Shown here in pieces: positions 1 to 6,044 of a stretch of DNA of 9,315 nt. Below the pieces are notes generated by a model. The model was not told the DNA's origin. It did not search any database and saw only the letters and a program-made list of their open reading frames with translations. The stretch comes from an uncultured Bacteroidales bacterium (GTDB lineage Bacteria; Bacteroidota; Bacteroidia; Bacteroidales; UBA932). Position 1 is the first letter of the stretch. Each line of letters starts with the position of its first letter. Position numbers and translations under genes: made by a program. Where the stretch lies: NCBI GenBank assembly GCA_900317065.1, contig ONFK01000043.1:1-9315 (forward strand), written 5' to 3'.

Positions 1-1078
1 CCCATGCCTCGCGGCGGGACTTCTTCCTGTCTATCCACTTGCCGAGCTCGGCCTCCTTATGCTTCTCGCGTCCGATGATGTTGAGTTTCCTGAAGGCCAG
101 GTCTTCGCCCTGCCACTTCTTCCATCCGTTGGCGCTGCCGGCGTACTTGTTGGCGTACTGAAGACGGACGACGGGATCCGCCATCATCTCGTCCCACATG
201 ACCTTCTGGCGCACCGTGCGTGCCTCCACGCGAAGGTTGTTCGCCTCCACCATGTCCTCCAGCTGGGTGGCGGTCTGGAAGCGCTGGGTGCGTCCGGGAT
301 AGCCCATTATGAAGGTAAAATCTCCCTCCTGCACGCCCTTGAGCGAGATCTTCAGCGATTTTGCCGGAGTGTAGGGCTTGTTGTCTTTGGAATAGTCGGC
401 GGGATTGTTATCGGCGTCGGCATAGATGCGGAAGAGCGAGAAGTCGCAGGTGTGGCGGGGCCACATCCAGTTGTCGGTCTCACCCCCGAACTTACCCATC
501 GACACGGGCGGGGCGCCTACGAAACGTATATCCTTGAAGGTTTGATACACAATGAGATACCAGACGTTGTTATTGTAGAACGACACCACTCTCGCGGTGC
601 AGTTGGGATTGGCTTTTACTGCGGCCTTTTCGAGTTCGGCGCTCTTCGCCTGGAAAGCGTCGCCCTCAAGTTCTGCGAGCCGGTCGGTCACGTCTTCCAT
701 GCTCTTCATGAACTTCACGGTAAGGCCCGGAACGGGGATTTCCTCGTCGAGGCTCTTGGCAAAGAAACCGTCTTCCAGATAGTTCTTTTCCGGCGTGGAA
801 AGGCGCTGGATGCTGCCGTATCCGCAGTGGTGGTTGGTGGAGATCAGGCCCTGCTGCGAAATCACCTCGCCGGTGCATCCTCCTCCGAACTGCACGATGG
901 CGTCCTTCAGCGAAGCATGGTTGATGTTGTAGATGTCTTCGGCAGTGAGGCGGCAACCGATGTTTCGCATGGCCTCTTCGTTGAACTTCTGGAGCATGGG
1001 CAGCAGCCACATCCCTTCGTCGGCCCTGGCCGCCAGGGTCATGATAAAGCAGAATACTGCAACAAATATTCTTTTCAT
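1..1078 (-). CDS. S46 family dipeptidyl-peptidase (DPP7/DPP11 type), N-terminal part
   Basis: This is the N-terminal 359 codons of a serine dipeptidyl-peptidase; the rest lies beyond the left edge. S46 enzymes are periplasmic or surface exopeptidases that remove dipeptides from peptide N-termini, feeding asaccharolytic or proteolytic Bacteroidota. Residues 1-19 form a signal peptide (MKRIFVAVFCFIMTLAARA), and the mature protein would begin DEGMW, typical of the family. The trypsin-like histidine motif STNHHCGYGS puts the catalytic His near residue 84. The conserved block TDNWMWPRHTCDFSLFR (201-217) supplies the likely catalytic Asp212. The catalytic Ser, and the residue that separates DPP7 (hydrophobic P1) from DPP11 (acidic P1), lie in the missing C-terminal part, so specificity cannot be assigned. 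The ATG at 1078 is chosen because it directly precedes the signal peptide. The gene follows rnhB by 64 bp on the same strand but has its own -7-like box. The family call is firm. Confidence 0.93.
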   Translation of the reverse strand, partial: MKRIFVAVFCFIMTLAARADEGMWLLPMLQKFNEEAMRNIGCRLTAEDIYNINHASLKDAIVQFGGGCTGEVISQQGLISTNHHCGYGSIQRLSTPEKNYLEDGFFAKSLDEEIPVPGLTVKFMKSMEDVTDRLAELEGDAFQAKSAELEKAAVKANPNCTARVVSFYNNNVWYLIVYQTFKDIRFVGAPPVSMGKFGGETDNWMWPRHTCDFSLFRIYADADNNPADYSKDNKPYTPAKSLKISLKGVQEGDFTFIMGYPGRTQRFQTATQLEDMVEANNLRVEARTVRQKVMWDEMMADPVVRLQYANKYAGSANGWKKWQGEDLAFRKLNIIGREKHKEAELGKWIDRKKSRREAW

Positions 1079-1096
1079 TCGAATGATTTTAAGACA

Positions 1097-1104
1097 CAAA
1101 TATA
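1097..1104 (-). promoter_or_regulatory. Bacteroidota -7 box for the S46 peptidase
   Basis: Read on the minus strand this is TATATTTG, a full match to the Bacteroidota -7 consensus TAnnTTTG. It lies 18 nt upstream of the peptidase ATG, giving a short leader. No TTTG is seen at the expected -33 spacing, so the promoter is supported only by the -7 element. Confidence 0.5.
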
Positions 1105-1142
1105 GCAAACAATTCTCAATAGTTGCACCCGGCGCCTGCGGG

Positions 1143-1763
1143 CTAAAACAGGGATGGTTCGAGAGCGGCGGGATGGAAGGACTTCCGGTGTTCGGGGGTG
1201 TAGCCCAGGCGGCGGATGGCCTCTATATGTTCTGGCGTGGGATAGCCCATGTTGCGTTCCCAGCCATAACCGGGATATTCCTGCGCCAGTGCCCTCATGC
1301 GTTCGTCCCTGCAGGTTTTTGCGAGTACGGACGCCGCCGCGATCGAAGCGTAGGTGGCGTCTCCGTGCACGACTGTGAGATAGTCTTTGCCGCCGTAGCC
1401 AGCGAAAGGCCGGAAACGGTTGCCGTCTATCAGCAGGAATTCAGGCTTGACGCTTAGTCCGAGTACCGCCCGCTGCATGCCGGTGACCGATGCCCAGAGG
1501 ATGTTGAGACGGTCGATCTCTTCCGCCTGCACGGCTTCGACTTTCCACGCAACAGCCTCGCGTTCAATTACTTCGCGAAGCTCATTGCGGGCCTTCTCGC
1601 TCATCTGCTTGGAGTCGTTGAGCAGCGGGTGGTGAAAGTCTTCCGGGAGGATTACCGCGGCGGCATACACGGGACCGGCCAAAGGCCCGCGGCCTGCTTC
1701 GTCGCAGCCCGCCTCCAGGCGTCCCGCCTGCAGGTATGGAAGAAGATGTGGAGTGTGTGGCAT
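1143..1763 (-). CDS. rnhB: Ribonuclease HII
   Basis: RNase HII cuts the RNA strand of RNA-DNA hybrids and incises at single ribonucleotides in DNA, starting ribonucleotide excision repair in the cytoplasm. The 206-residue protein has the family signatures in order: GCDEAGRGPLAGPV (19-32, metal-binding Asp21 and Glu22), LNDSKQ (48-53), LIDGN (111-115, Asp113), HGDA (133-136, Asp135), IAAASVLAK (141-149) and HRKSF (192-196). The length is normal for bacterial RNase HII and all active-site acids are present. The ATG at 1763 is preferred; an in-frame TTG at 1772 would add three residues and would begin 2 bp after the upstream stop. The XRE regulator gene ends 11 bp upstream on the same strand, so the two are probably co-transcribed. 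Nothing in the sequence suggests a functional link between them. Confidence 0.96.
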   Translation of the reverse strand: MPHTPHLLPYLQAGRLEAGCDEAGRGPLAGPVYAAAVILPEDFHHPLLNDSKQMSEKARNELREVIEREAVAWKVEAVQAEEIDRLNILWASVTGMQRAVLGLSVKPEFLLIDGNRFRPFAGYGGKDYLTVVHGDATYASIAAASVLAKTCRDERMRALAQEYPGYGWERNMGYPTPEHIEAIRRLGYTPEHRKSFHPAALEPSLF

Positions 1764-1774
1764 CAGCCACAAAG

Positions 1775-2173
1775 TTAATCTTTTTTGGCGGATTGGCGCT
1801 GAAGCATGTTGAGCATCTGCTCCTGCACGCGGATGGTCTGCCGGTAAGACTCTATCAGGCGGTCCCGGTTGCCGATTTCCTCGTTTTTGCGGCTGAGACG
1901 TTCTTCATACTCGTCCACGACCTGGCGCAGCTGCTCCTTGTGATTCAGATCTTCCTTGAGCAGACTTCCGCTCCGTTCGGGATAGCATCCTGCAACAATC
2001 TCCGGCAATGGAATACCCGTAGCGTCGCTGAAGGCGAGGACGCTCTCCGTCACGACCTGAGTCTGTCCGTTTTCCAGTTTTATGTATGCTCCTCGGGAAA
2101 TGTTCATTTTCTCGGCCATCTCGACTTGTGTGCAGTGCATTTCCTGCCTGATCTTCTTGAAGAAACTGTCCAT
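1775..2173 (-). CDS. XRE-family HTH regulator with C-terminal coiled coil
   Basis: This 132-residue protein has an N-terminal Cro/C1-type helix-turn-helix (about residues 5-62). The scanning helix is near TQVEMAEKMNIS (15-26) and the recognition helix near RGAYIKLENGQTQ (27-39). The second half (about 72-128) is rich in Glu, Lys, Arg, Gln and Leu and reads as one coiled coil, probably for dimerisation. No ligand-binding or peptidase domain is visible. It is the first gene of the leftward unit with rnhB and faces the small HTH-like gene and the EF-G2 gene across a 182-bp control region. Inverted repeats just upstream of its -7 box suggest self-repression; this is inferred from position only. 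Short XRE proteins with coiled-coil tails are common and mostly uncharacterised in Bacteroidales, so the target is unknown. The HTH call is secure. Confidence 0.85.
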   Translation of the reverse strand: MDSFFKKIRQEMHCTQVEMAEKMNISRGAYIKLENGQTQVVTESVLAFSDATGIPLPEIVAGCYPERSGSLLKEDLNHKEQLRQVVDEYEERLSRKNEEIGNRDRLIESYRQTIRVQEQMLNMLQRQSAKKD

Positions 2174-2177
2174 GTTG

Positions 2178-2185
2178 CAAAAATA
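2178..2185 (-). promoter_or_regulatory. Possible -7 box of the XRE gene
   Basis: On the minus strand this reads TATTTTTG, matching TAnnTTTG. It ends only 4 nt before the ATG at 2173. If used, transcription would start at or beside the start codon, giving an almost leaderless mRNA. There is no clear -33 element. A start further upstream is possible. Confidence 0.4.
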
Positions 2186-2208
2186 TTGAGCAGTGCCGGG
2201 TGTTTTGG

Positions 2209-2226
2209 TTTACTTCCCGTAGTAAA
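2209..2226. promoter_or_regulatory. Perfect 6-bp inverted repeat, candidate operator
   Basis: TTTACT, 6 nt, AGTAAA form a perfect dyad of 18 bp. It lies 23 bp upstream of the XRE -7 box, over the expected -33 region, where a bound repressor would block RNA polymerase. Its right arm with flank, read on the minus strand, is TTTACTAC, close to the TTTACCTAC core of the tandem repeat at 2272-2297. The role as an operator is inferred. Confidence 0.4.
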
Positions 2227-2227
2227 A

Positions 2228-2246
2228 TGTATACCAGCGATATACA
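2228..2246. promoter_or_regulatory. Perfect TGTATA-N7-TATACA inverted repeat, candidate operator
   Basis: Six-base arms TGTATA and TATACA are separated by 7 bp, giving a 19-bp dyad one base after the TTTACT/AGTAAA dyad. The size suits a dimeric HTH regulator such as the adjacent XRE protein. It has no T-tract and a weak AT stem, so it is not a terminator. Function is inferred. Confidence 0.4.
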
Positions 2247-2271
2247 AAATACCCCCTGAAACTTGAATTTC

Positions 2272-2297
2272 AGTTTTTACCTACAGTTTTTACCTAC
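2272..2297 (+). repeat. Perfect 13-bp tandem repeat upstream of the small-gene promoter
   Basis: AGTTTTTACCTAC occurs twice back to back (2272-2284 and 2285-2297). The array ends 7 bp before the TTG of the proposed -33 element at 2305, where activators often bind as tandem copies. The 13-bp period is somewhat more than one helical turn. It may be a regulator site or a replication-slippage duplication. Confidence 0.55.
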
Positions 2298-2304
2298 GGT
2301 CTTG

Positions 2305-2335
2305 TTGCCCGTAATGTACACTCGTGTTATGTTTG
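2305..2335 (+). promoter_or_regulatory. Promoter of the 67-residue HTH-like gene
   Basis: TTG at 2305-2307, a 20-nt spacer and TATGTTTG at 2328-2335 (TAnnTTTG) fit the Bacteroidota housekeeping promoter. The transcript would begin near 2341, about 15 nt before the ATG at 2356. This placement is why the upstream in-frame starts (TTG 2263, ATG 2314, ATG 2329) are not used for the CDS. Confidence 0.55.
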
Positions 2336-2355
2336 CGACACAAAAACGAACGCTT

Positions 2356-2559
2356 ATGAGAACAATCGCTGCTGCTTATTCGGACTTTTCCCGTATGATT
2401 GTCGACGACCTGATCTTCGAGGACGACACTGTAAACTTTACCGATATGTGCGCATCCCTGCGCATCTGTCCCGCCGACCTGAACGAGATACTTCAGGACG
2501 AATTGGGTATGAATGGCAATGAAATTTTGCAATCCTTTCAAAAGTTATTAACTTTGTAG
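2356..2559 (+). CDS. Small AraC-HTH-like protein of unknown function
   Basis: This 67-residue protein is cytoplasmic, with no signal or membrane segment. After a short N-terminal helix (about 1-20), residues 26-61 run VNFTDMCASLRICPADLNE then ILQDELGMNGNEILQSF. This has the spacing and pattern of the first HTH of AraC-family DNA-binding domains (a helix, a short helix beginning P-A-D-L-N, then F/L-x-x-E-L-G-x-x-x-x-E). A full AraC domain has two such HTHs in about 100 residues; only one is present. The protein may therefore bind DNA as a dimer, act as an adaptor, or bind no DNA. The ATG at 2356 is chosen because it sits just downstream of a good promoter; longer starts would place coding sequence over that promoter. 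It precedes the EF-G2 gene by 45 bp on the same strand, and that gene's promoter lies inside its last codons. I do not recognise a named family. Confidence 0.68.
   Translation: MRTIAAAYSDFSRMIVDDLIFEDDTVNFTDMCASLRICPADLNEILQDELGMNGNEILQSFQKLLTL
2526..2556 (+). promoter_or_regulatory. Promoter of the EF-G2 gene, inside the upstream coding region
   Basis: TTTG at 2526-2529, a 19-nt spacer and TAACTTTG at 2549-2556 match the Bacteroidota promoter consensus at both elements with ideal spacing. It overlaps the last codons of the small HTH-like gene. Transcription would begin near 2562, leaving a leader of about 42 nt, AT-rich just before the ATG and with no Shine-Dalgarno sequence. Confidence 0.7.
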
Positions 2560-2604
2560 GCTATCACATATACGCGCGAAATTTTTAATAACATTTATAC
2601 CCAA

Positions 2605-4752
2605 ATGAAAGATTACTCAACCAAAGACATCCGTAACGTGGTGCTTCTGGGCAGTTCAAAGTCCGGAAAGACCACGCTCTCCGAGGCAATGCTCTTCGAA
2701 GGCAAGGTCATCGACCGCCGTGGTACCGTTGAAGACAAGAACACAGTCTCCGACAACACCGAGTTCGAACAGGCCAACCAGAAGTCCGTCTTCGCTTCGG
2801 CCCTCTATGCCGAATTCATGAACACCAAGTTCAACATCATCGACGCTCCCGGTTCCGACGATTTCATCGGAGGTGCAGTGGAGGCCTTCAAGGTCTGCGA
2901 GACAGGTATCCTGCTCGTCAACGGCACGCAGGGCGTCGAGGTGGGCACAGAGATATTTGCCCGTCAGGCAGCCAAATACAACGTTCCCCTCATTCTCGCA
3001 GTCAACCAGCTCGACCACGAGAAGGCAAACTGGGACCAGACCCACGACAGCATCAAGTCTGCTTTCGGCAGCAAGGCTGCATTCGTGCAGTTCCCCGTCA
3101 ATCCCGGTGCCGGCTTCGAGGGCTTCATCGACGTAGTCGACATGAAGTACTATCACTTCCTCGATGCCAACGGCAAGCGCGAAGAACTCGAGATTCCCGC
3201 ACAGTATGCCGACGAGGCCGAGGAAATGCGCATGGCCCTCATGGAGAAGGCTGCCGAGTCCGACGACGAACTCATGATGAAGTACCTCGACGAGCTTACC
3301 CTCAGCGAGGAGGAGTTCGCAAAGGGACTCAAGCTCGGTATCGCCAAGGGCGAGATCATGCCTGTCTTCTGCCTCTCCGCCAAGAAGGATATGGGTGTCA
3401 AGAAGCTCATGGAGTTCTGCGTAAAGGCCACCAACAGCCCCGAGGGCACGGTCAACAAGACCATCTCCGGCAAGGAGGTCGCCTGCAAGGAAGCTGCCGC
3501 CACCAGCATCTTCATCTTCAAGACCAGTGTCGAGCAGCACCTCGGCGATGTCGCTTACTTCAAGGTAATGAGCGGCGTGCTCAAGGAAGGTGCCGACCTT
3601 ACCAACCCTGAAAACGGCAACAGCGAGCGCCTTTCCGCAATCTATGCGGTTGCAGGTTCCAAGAAGGAGAAGGTTCCCGTGCTGCGCGCCGGCGACATAG
3701 GCTGCGTCATGAAACTCAAGGCCGGCCGCACCGACGTCACTCTTGCCGAGTCCGGATGCGAGGCTTACGAGCACATCCAGTTCCCCGAGCCCAAGTATCG
3801 CTGCGCCATCAAGCCCGTCGACAAGAACGATGAGGCCAAGATGGGCGACGCCCTCAACAAGATCGCTGCCCAGGATCCTACCGCTATCGTAGAGTATTCC
3901 AAGGAACTCCGCCAGACCATTCTCAGCGGCCAGGGCGAGCAGCACATCAATTTCGTGAAGTGGCGTCTGAACAACGAGTTCAAGCTCAATGTCGAGCTTT
4001 ATGCTCCGAAAGTGCCTTACCGCGAGACCATCACCAAGGTGGCAAGCGCCCAGTATCGTCACAAGAAGCAGTCCGGCGGTGCCGGCCAGTTCGGTGAGGT
4101 CCACCTCCTCGTCTGCCCTGCCGAAGGCGAACTCAACACCAAGTTTATGATCAATGGCAAGGAGACCCAGTTGAACATCAAGACCCAGGATATCACCGAG
4201 CTCGAATGGGGCGGCAAGCTTGAGTTCTACAACTGCGTGGTCGGTGGTGCCATCGACCTCGGCTTCATGCCCGCCATCCTCAAGGGTATCAAGGAGCGTA
4301 TGGTGGAAGGTCCTCTTACCGGTTCTTATGCCCGCGACATCCGCGTGTTCGTATACGACGGCAAGATGCACCCCGTGGACTCCAAGGAAATCGCCTTCAT
4401 CATCGCAGGCCGCAACGCCTTCCGTGAGGCATTCCGCAATGCCGGTCCGAAGATCCTCGAGCCTATCTACAACGTGGATATCTTCACCCCCAGCGACTAT
4501 GTAGGCCCTTGCATGTCCGACCTCAACACCCGTCGCGGCATGATCATGAACCAGGATGTGGAAGGCAACTTCACCGTCCTCCACGCCCGCGTTCCGCTCG
4601 CAGAGCTCTATCGCTACTCCACCACCCTGAGTTCGCTCACCGGCGGTTCCGCAACCTTCACCATGAAGTTTGCCGAATACGTGCCTGTGCCTGCCGACGT
4701 GCAGACCAAGCTCCTTGCCGAGTACGCTGCCCAGGAGCAGGAAGAAGACTAA
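2605..4752 (+). CDS. fusA2: Elongation factor G paralog (EF-G2 type) with degenerate GTPase motifs
   Basis: This 715-residue, five-domain EF-G homolog drives tRNA-mRNA translocation on the ribosome. The G domain covers about 1-280: P-loop GSSKSGKTT (16-24) and a changed G3 motif DAPGSDDF (80-87) where canonical EF-G has DTPGHVDF, so the catalytic His is Ser84. G4 is NQLD (134-137) rather than NKxD. The switch I RGIT sequence is absent, with NQKSV (58-62) in its place. Domain II follows (about 290-385), then III. Domain IV contains GGAGQFGEVHL (from 491), and its tip keeps DGKMHPVDS (585-593) with the conserved His589. Domain V begins near 610. The pattern matches EF-G2 of Bacteroides thetaiotaomicron, reported to promote translocation without GTP hydrolysis and to matter under carbon limitation and in the gut. 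Loss of GTPase activity here is inferred from residues. Strongly biased codon use and a consensus promoter suggest high expression. A terminator follows the stop. Confidence 0.93.
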   Translation: MKDYSTKDIRNVVLLGSSKSGKTTLSEAMLFEGKVIDRRGTVEDKNTVSDNTEFEQANQKSVFASALYAEFMNTKFNIIDAPGSDDFIGGAVEAFKVCETGILLVNGTQGVEVGTEIFARQAAKYNVPLILAVNQLDHEKANWDQTHDSIKSAFGSKAAFVQFPVNPGAGFEGFIDVVDMKYYHFLDANGKREELEIPAQYADEAEEMRMALMEKAAESDDELMMKYLDELTLSEEEFAKGLKLGIAKGEIMPVFCLSAKKDMGVKKLMEFCVKATNSPEGTVNKTISGKEVACKEAAATSIFIFKTSVEQHLGDVAYFKVMSGVLKEGADLTNPENGNSERLSAIYAVAGSKKEKVPVLRAGDIGCVMKLKAGRTDVTLAESGCEAYEHIQFPEPKYRCAIKPVDKNDEAKMGDALNKIAAQDPTAIVEYSKELRQTILSGQGEQHINFVKWRLNNEFKLNVELYAPKVPYRETITKVASAQYRHKKQSGGAGQFGEVHLLVCPAEGELNTKFMINGKETQLNIKTQDITELEWGGKLEFYNCVVGGAIDLGFMPAILKGIKERMVEGPLTGSYARDIRVFVYDGKMHPVDSKEIAFIIAGRNAFREAFRNAGPKILEPIYNVDIFTPSDYVGPCMSDLNTRRGMIMNQDVEGNFTVLHARVPLAELYRYSTTLSSLTGGSATFTMKFAEYVPVPADVQTKLLAEYAAQEQEED

Positions 4753-4771
4753 AACAATCCTCATCAGGAAA

Positions 4772-4807
4772 GAAGGTTCGTTGCGTGCGCAAGGAACCTT
4801 CTTTTTT
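4772..4807 (+). terminator. Intrinsic terminator after the EF-G2 gene
   Basis: GAAGGTTC (4772-4779) pairs perfectly with GAACCTTC (4794-4801), followed directly by six T. The loop can extend the stem (TTGCG with CGCAA, 4781-4792) after one G-G mismatch. It lies 19 bp past the EF-G2 stop and separates that gene from the downstream operon. Confidence 0.9.
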
Positions 4808-4820
4808 AGATTATAAAGAT

Positions 4821-6044
4821 ATGTATTACAGCCCTTTCTATTCCAATGCAGTCGATGCCTGCAATCTCGAAGGATTCAAACCCCGGATTGTGGATGCGGA
4901 TTACCTACGCACCCTTGGGGTGTCGACCGAACCGTCCGAAGAGAGCCTCAGGGCTCTTGAAAGAGGCTCCCGACTTTTCGCAGACCGTCTCCGGAAAGGA
5001 ATCCTTCTGCCGCGCACCAAGTATACTGTCCACGATGAAGATACGTCTTCGATAGAAGCGGAAATACATAATTACACCGGGCGATGCCCTACGCTGACAT
5101 ACGAAATCAATCCGGTCCGTGGATGTGGAGTAGGTTGCCAGTACTGTCTCGTTTCAGACGGAGTCCACGAATGTGAATTGTCTGTAATCGGTAACTACCC
5201 TCTGTATGTCCGCCGGCTTCTGGACGAAAAAAACGGACCGGGCAGCGAAAACGGGCAGCACTATTATTACTTCTCTCCCAAGACGGAGGCTTTTCAGGAG
5301 GCCACGCTGCTCACCGGAGTAGCGCACGGCATCCTGCGGGAGTTCATCCGTCATTTTGATCAGAATCCTGATTCCCGTGCCAGGCTCTTCATCGCATCCA
5401 AGGCCGGAGTGAGACATCTTCTTTATGAGGATGGCGGCGAGAGCGTGCTGGACCTGTTCGAAAAGTTGAAAGACAGGATGCAGTTCAATACCAGCGTGTC
5501 GATTATGCCAGGAGATTTCCGCAATCTTCTGGAGCCTTATGCCGCTCCCATTGAGGAGCGCCTTGCTGCGGTACAGCTTTGTCGTCAGAGAGGCATTCTT
5601 GCCGACTCCGCCCTTGTTCAGCCAATCCTTACCCCCTACTTGAACGAAGAAAGCATCCGCAGTTTCTATTCTTCCCTGCACGAAGCAGGAATCATAAACT
5701 ACAAACCGGAGTTCCTGACCGTATGTATGGAGAACCTGTCGATGCTCGGGCAATATCTCGGGCATTTCGACAAAGATATGGAACGCCGCCTGTACGAGGA
5801 TTACCTTGAACCCTCGAATGCCGGTCACCGCAAGCAGCGCGGCAGGACTGCGCCCGACAAACAGAAGAGCAAAGAGTATCTCCGGGAGATGATTTCGTTC
5901 ACCGATACCATCGGTATGAGTGTCAGTATCTGCTATTGGGTGAGGATGCAGTTGGGCATCAGTCAGGAGATGATTCCCATAATCAACCGTAACGGTTTCC
6001 AGTGCCTCGGTTATCAATCCGGCCTCTTCAACAATGTTCGCTGA
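4821..6044 (+). CDS. Radical SAM protein related to spore photoproduct lyase
   Basis: This 407-residue soluble protein has the radical SAM cluster motif NPVRGCGVGCQYC, with Cys102, Cys106 and Cys109 (CX3CX2C, Tyr before the last Cys) to bind a 4Fe-4S cluster and S-adenosylmethionine. Later segments follow the SPL/Rv2578c-like group: YYYFSPKTEAFQEA (148-161), LFIASKAGV, and a strand ending in VSIMPGD followed by EPYAAPIEERLAAVQLCRQRG. Spore photoproduct lyase repairs a thymine dimer, but most relatives are uncharacterised, and a non-spore-forming organism and a sugar-gene setting argue against that exact role. The ATG at 4821 follows the terminator by 13 bp; the reading frame stays open upstream, but that part overlaps the EF-G2 gene and the terminator. 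Its stop overlaps the next gene by 11 nt, so it heads a coupled operon. The radical SAM call is firm; the substrate is unknown. Confidence 0.87.
   Translation: MYYSPFYSNAVDACNLEGFKPRIVDADYLRTLGVSTEPSEESLRALERGSRLFADRLRKGILLPRTKYTVHDEDTSSIEAEIHNYTGRCPTLTYEINPVRGCGVGCQYCLVSDGVHECELSVIGNYPLYVRRLLDEKNGPGSENGQHYYYFSPKTEAFQEATLLTGVAHGILREFIRHFDQNPDSRARLFIASKAGVRHLLYEDGGESVLDLFEKLKDRMQFNTSVSIMPGDFRNLLEPYAAPIEERLAAVQLCRQRGILADSALVQPILTPYLNEESIRSFYSSLHEAGIINYKPEFLTVCMENLSMLGQYLGHFDKDMERRLYEDYLEPSNAGHRKQRGRTAPDKQKSKEYLREMISFTDTIGMSVSICYWVRMQLGISQEMIPIINRNGFQCLGYQSGLFNNVR

Noticed and set aside
59..1105. A 348-codon forward open frame at the left end.
   Set aside because: It is the shadow of the S46 peptidase on the minus strand, which has a signal peptide and catalytic motifs.
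1118..1142. GC-rich CCCG/CGGG hairpin after the rnhB stop as a terminator.
   Set aside because: The stem is only 4-5 bp and no T-tract follows it in the direction of transcription.
2656..4764. A 702-codon open frame antisense to the whole EF-G2 gene.
   Set aside because: It mirrors the codon bias of a highly expressed gene, which avoids the TTA, CTA and TCA codons that would give antisense stops. The translation has no domain pattern, and the sense strand encodes a full EF-G.
4509..4820. Upstream extension of the radical SAM reading frame.
   Set aside because: It overlaps the EF-G2 3' end out of frame and runs through the terminator hairpin; the residues are Arg/Pro/His-rich shadow sequence. 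The ATG at 4821 is the first sensible start.
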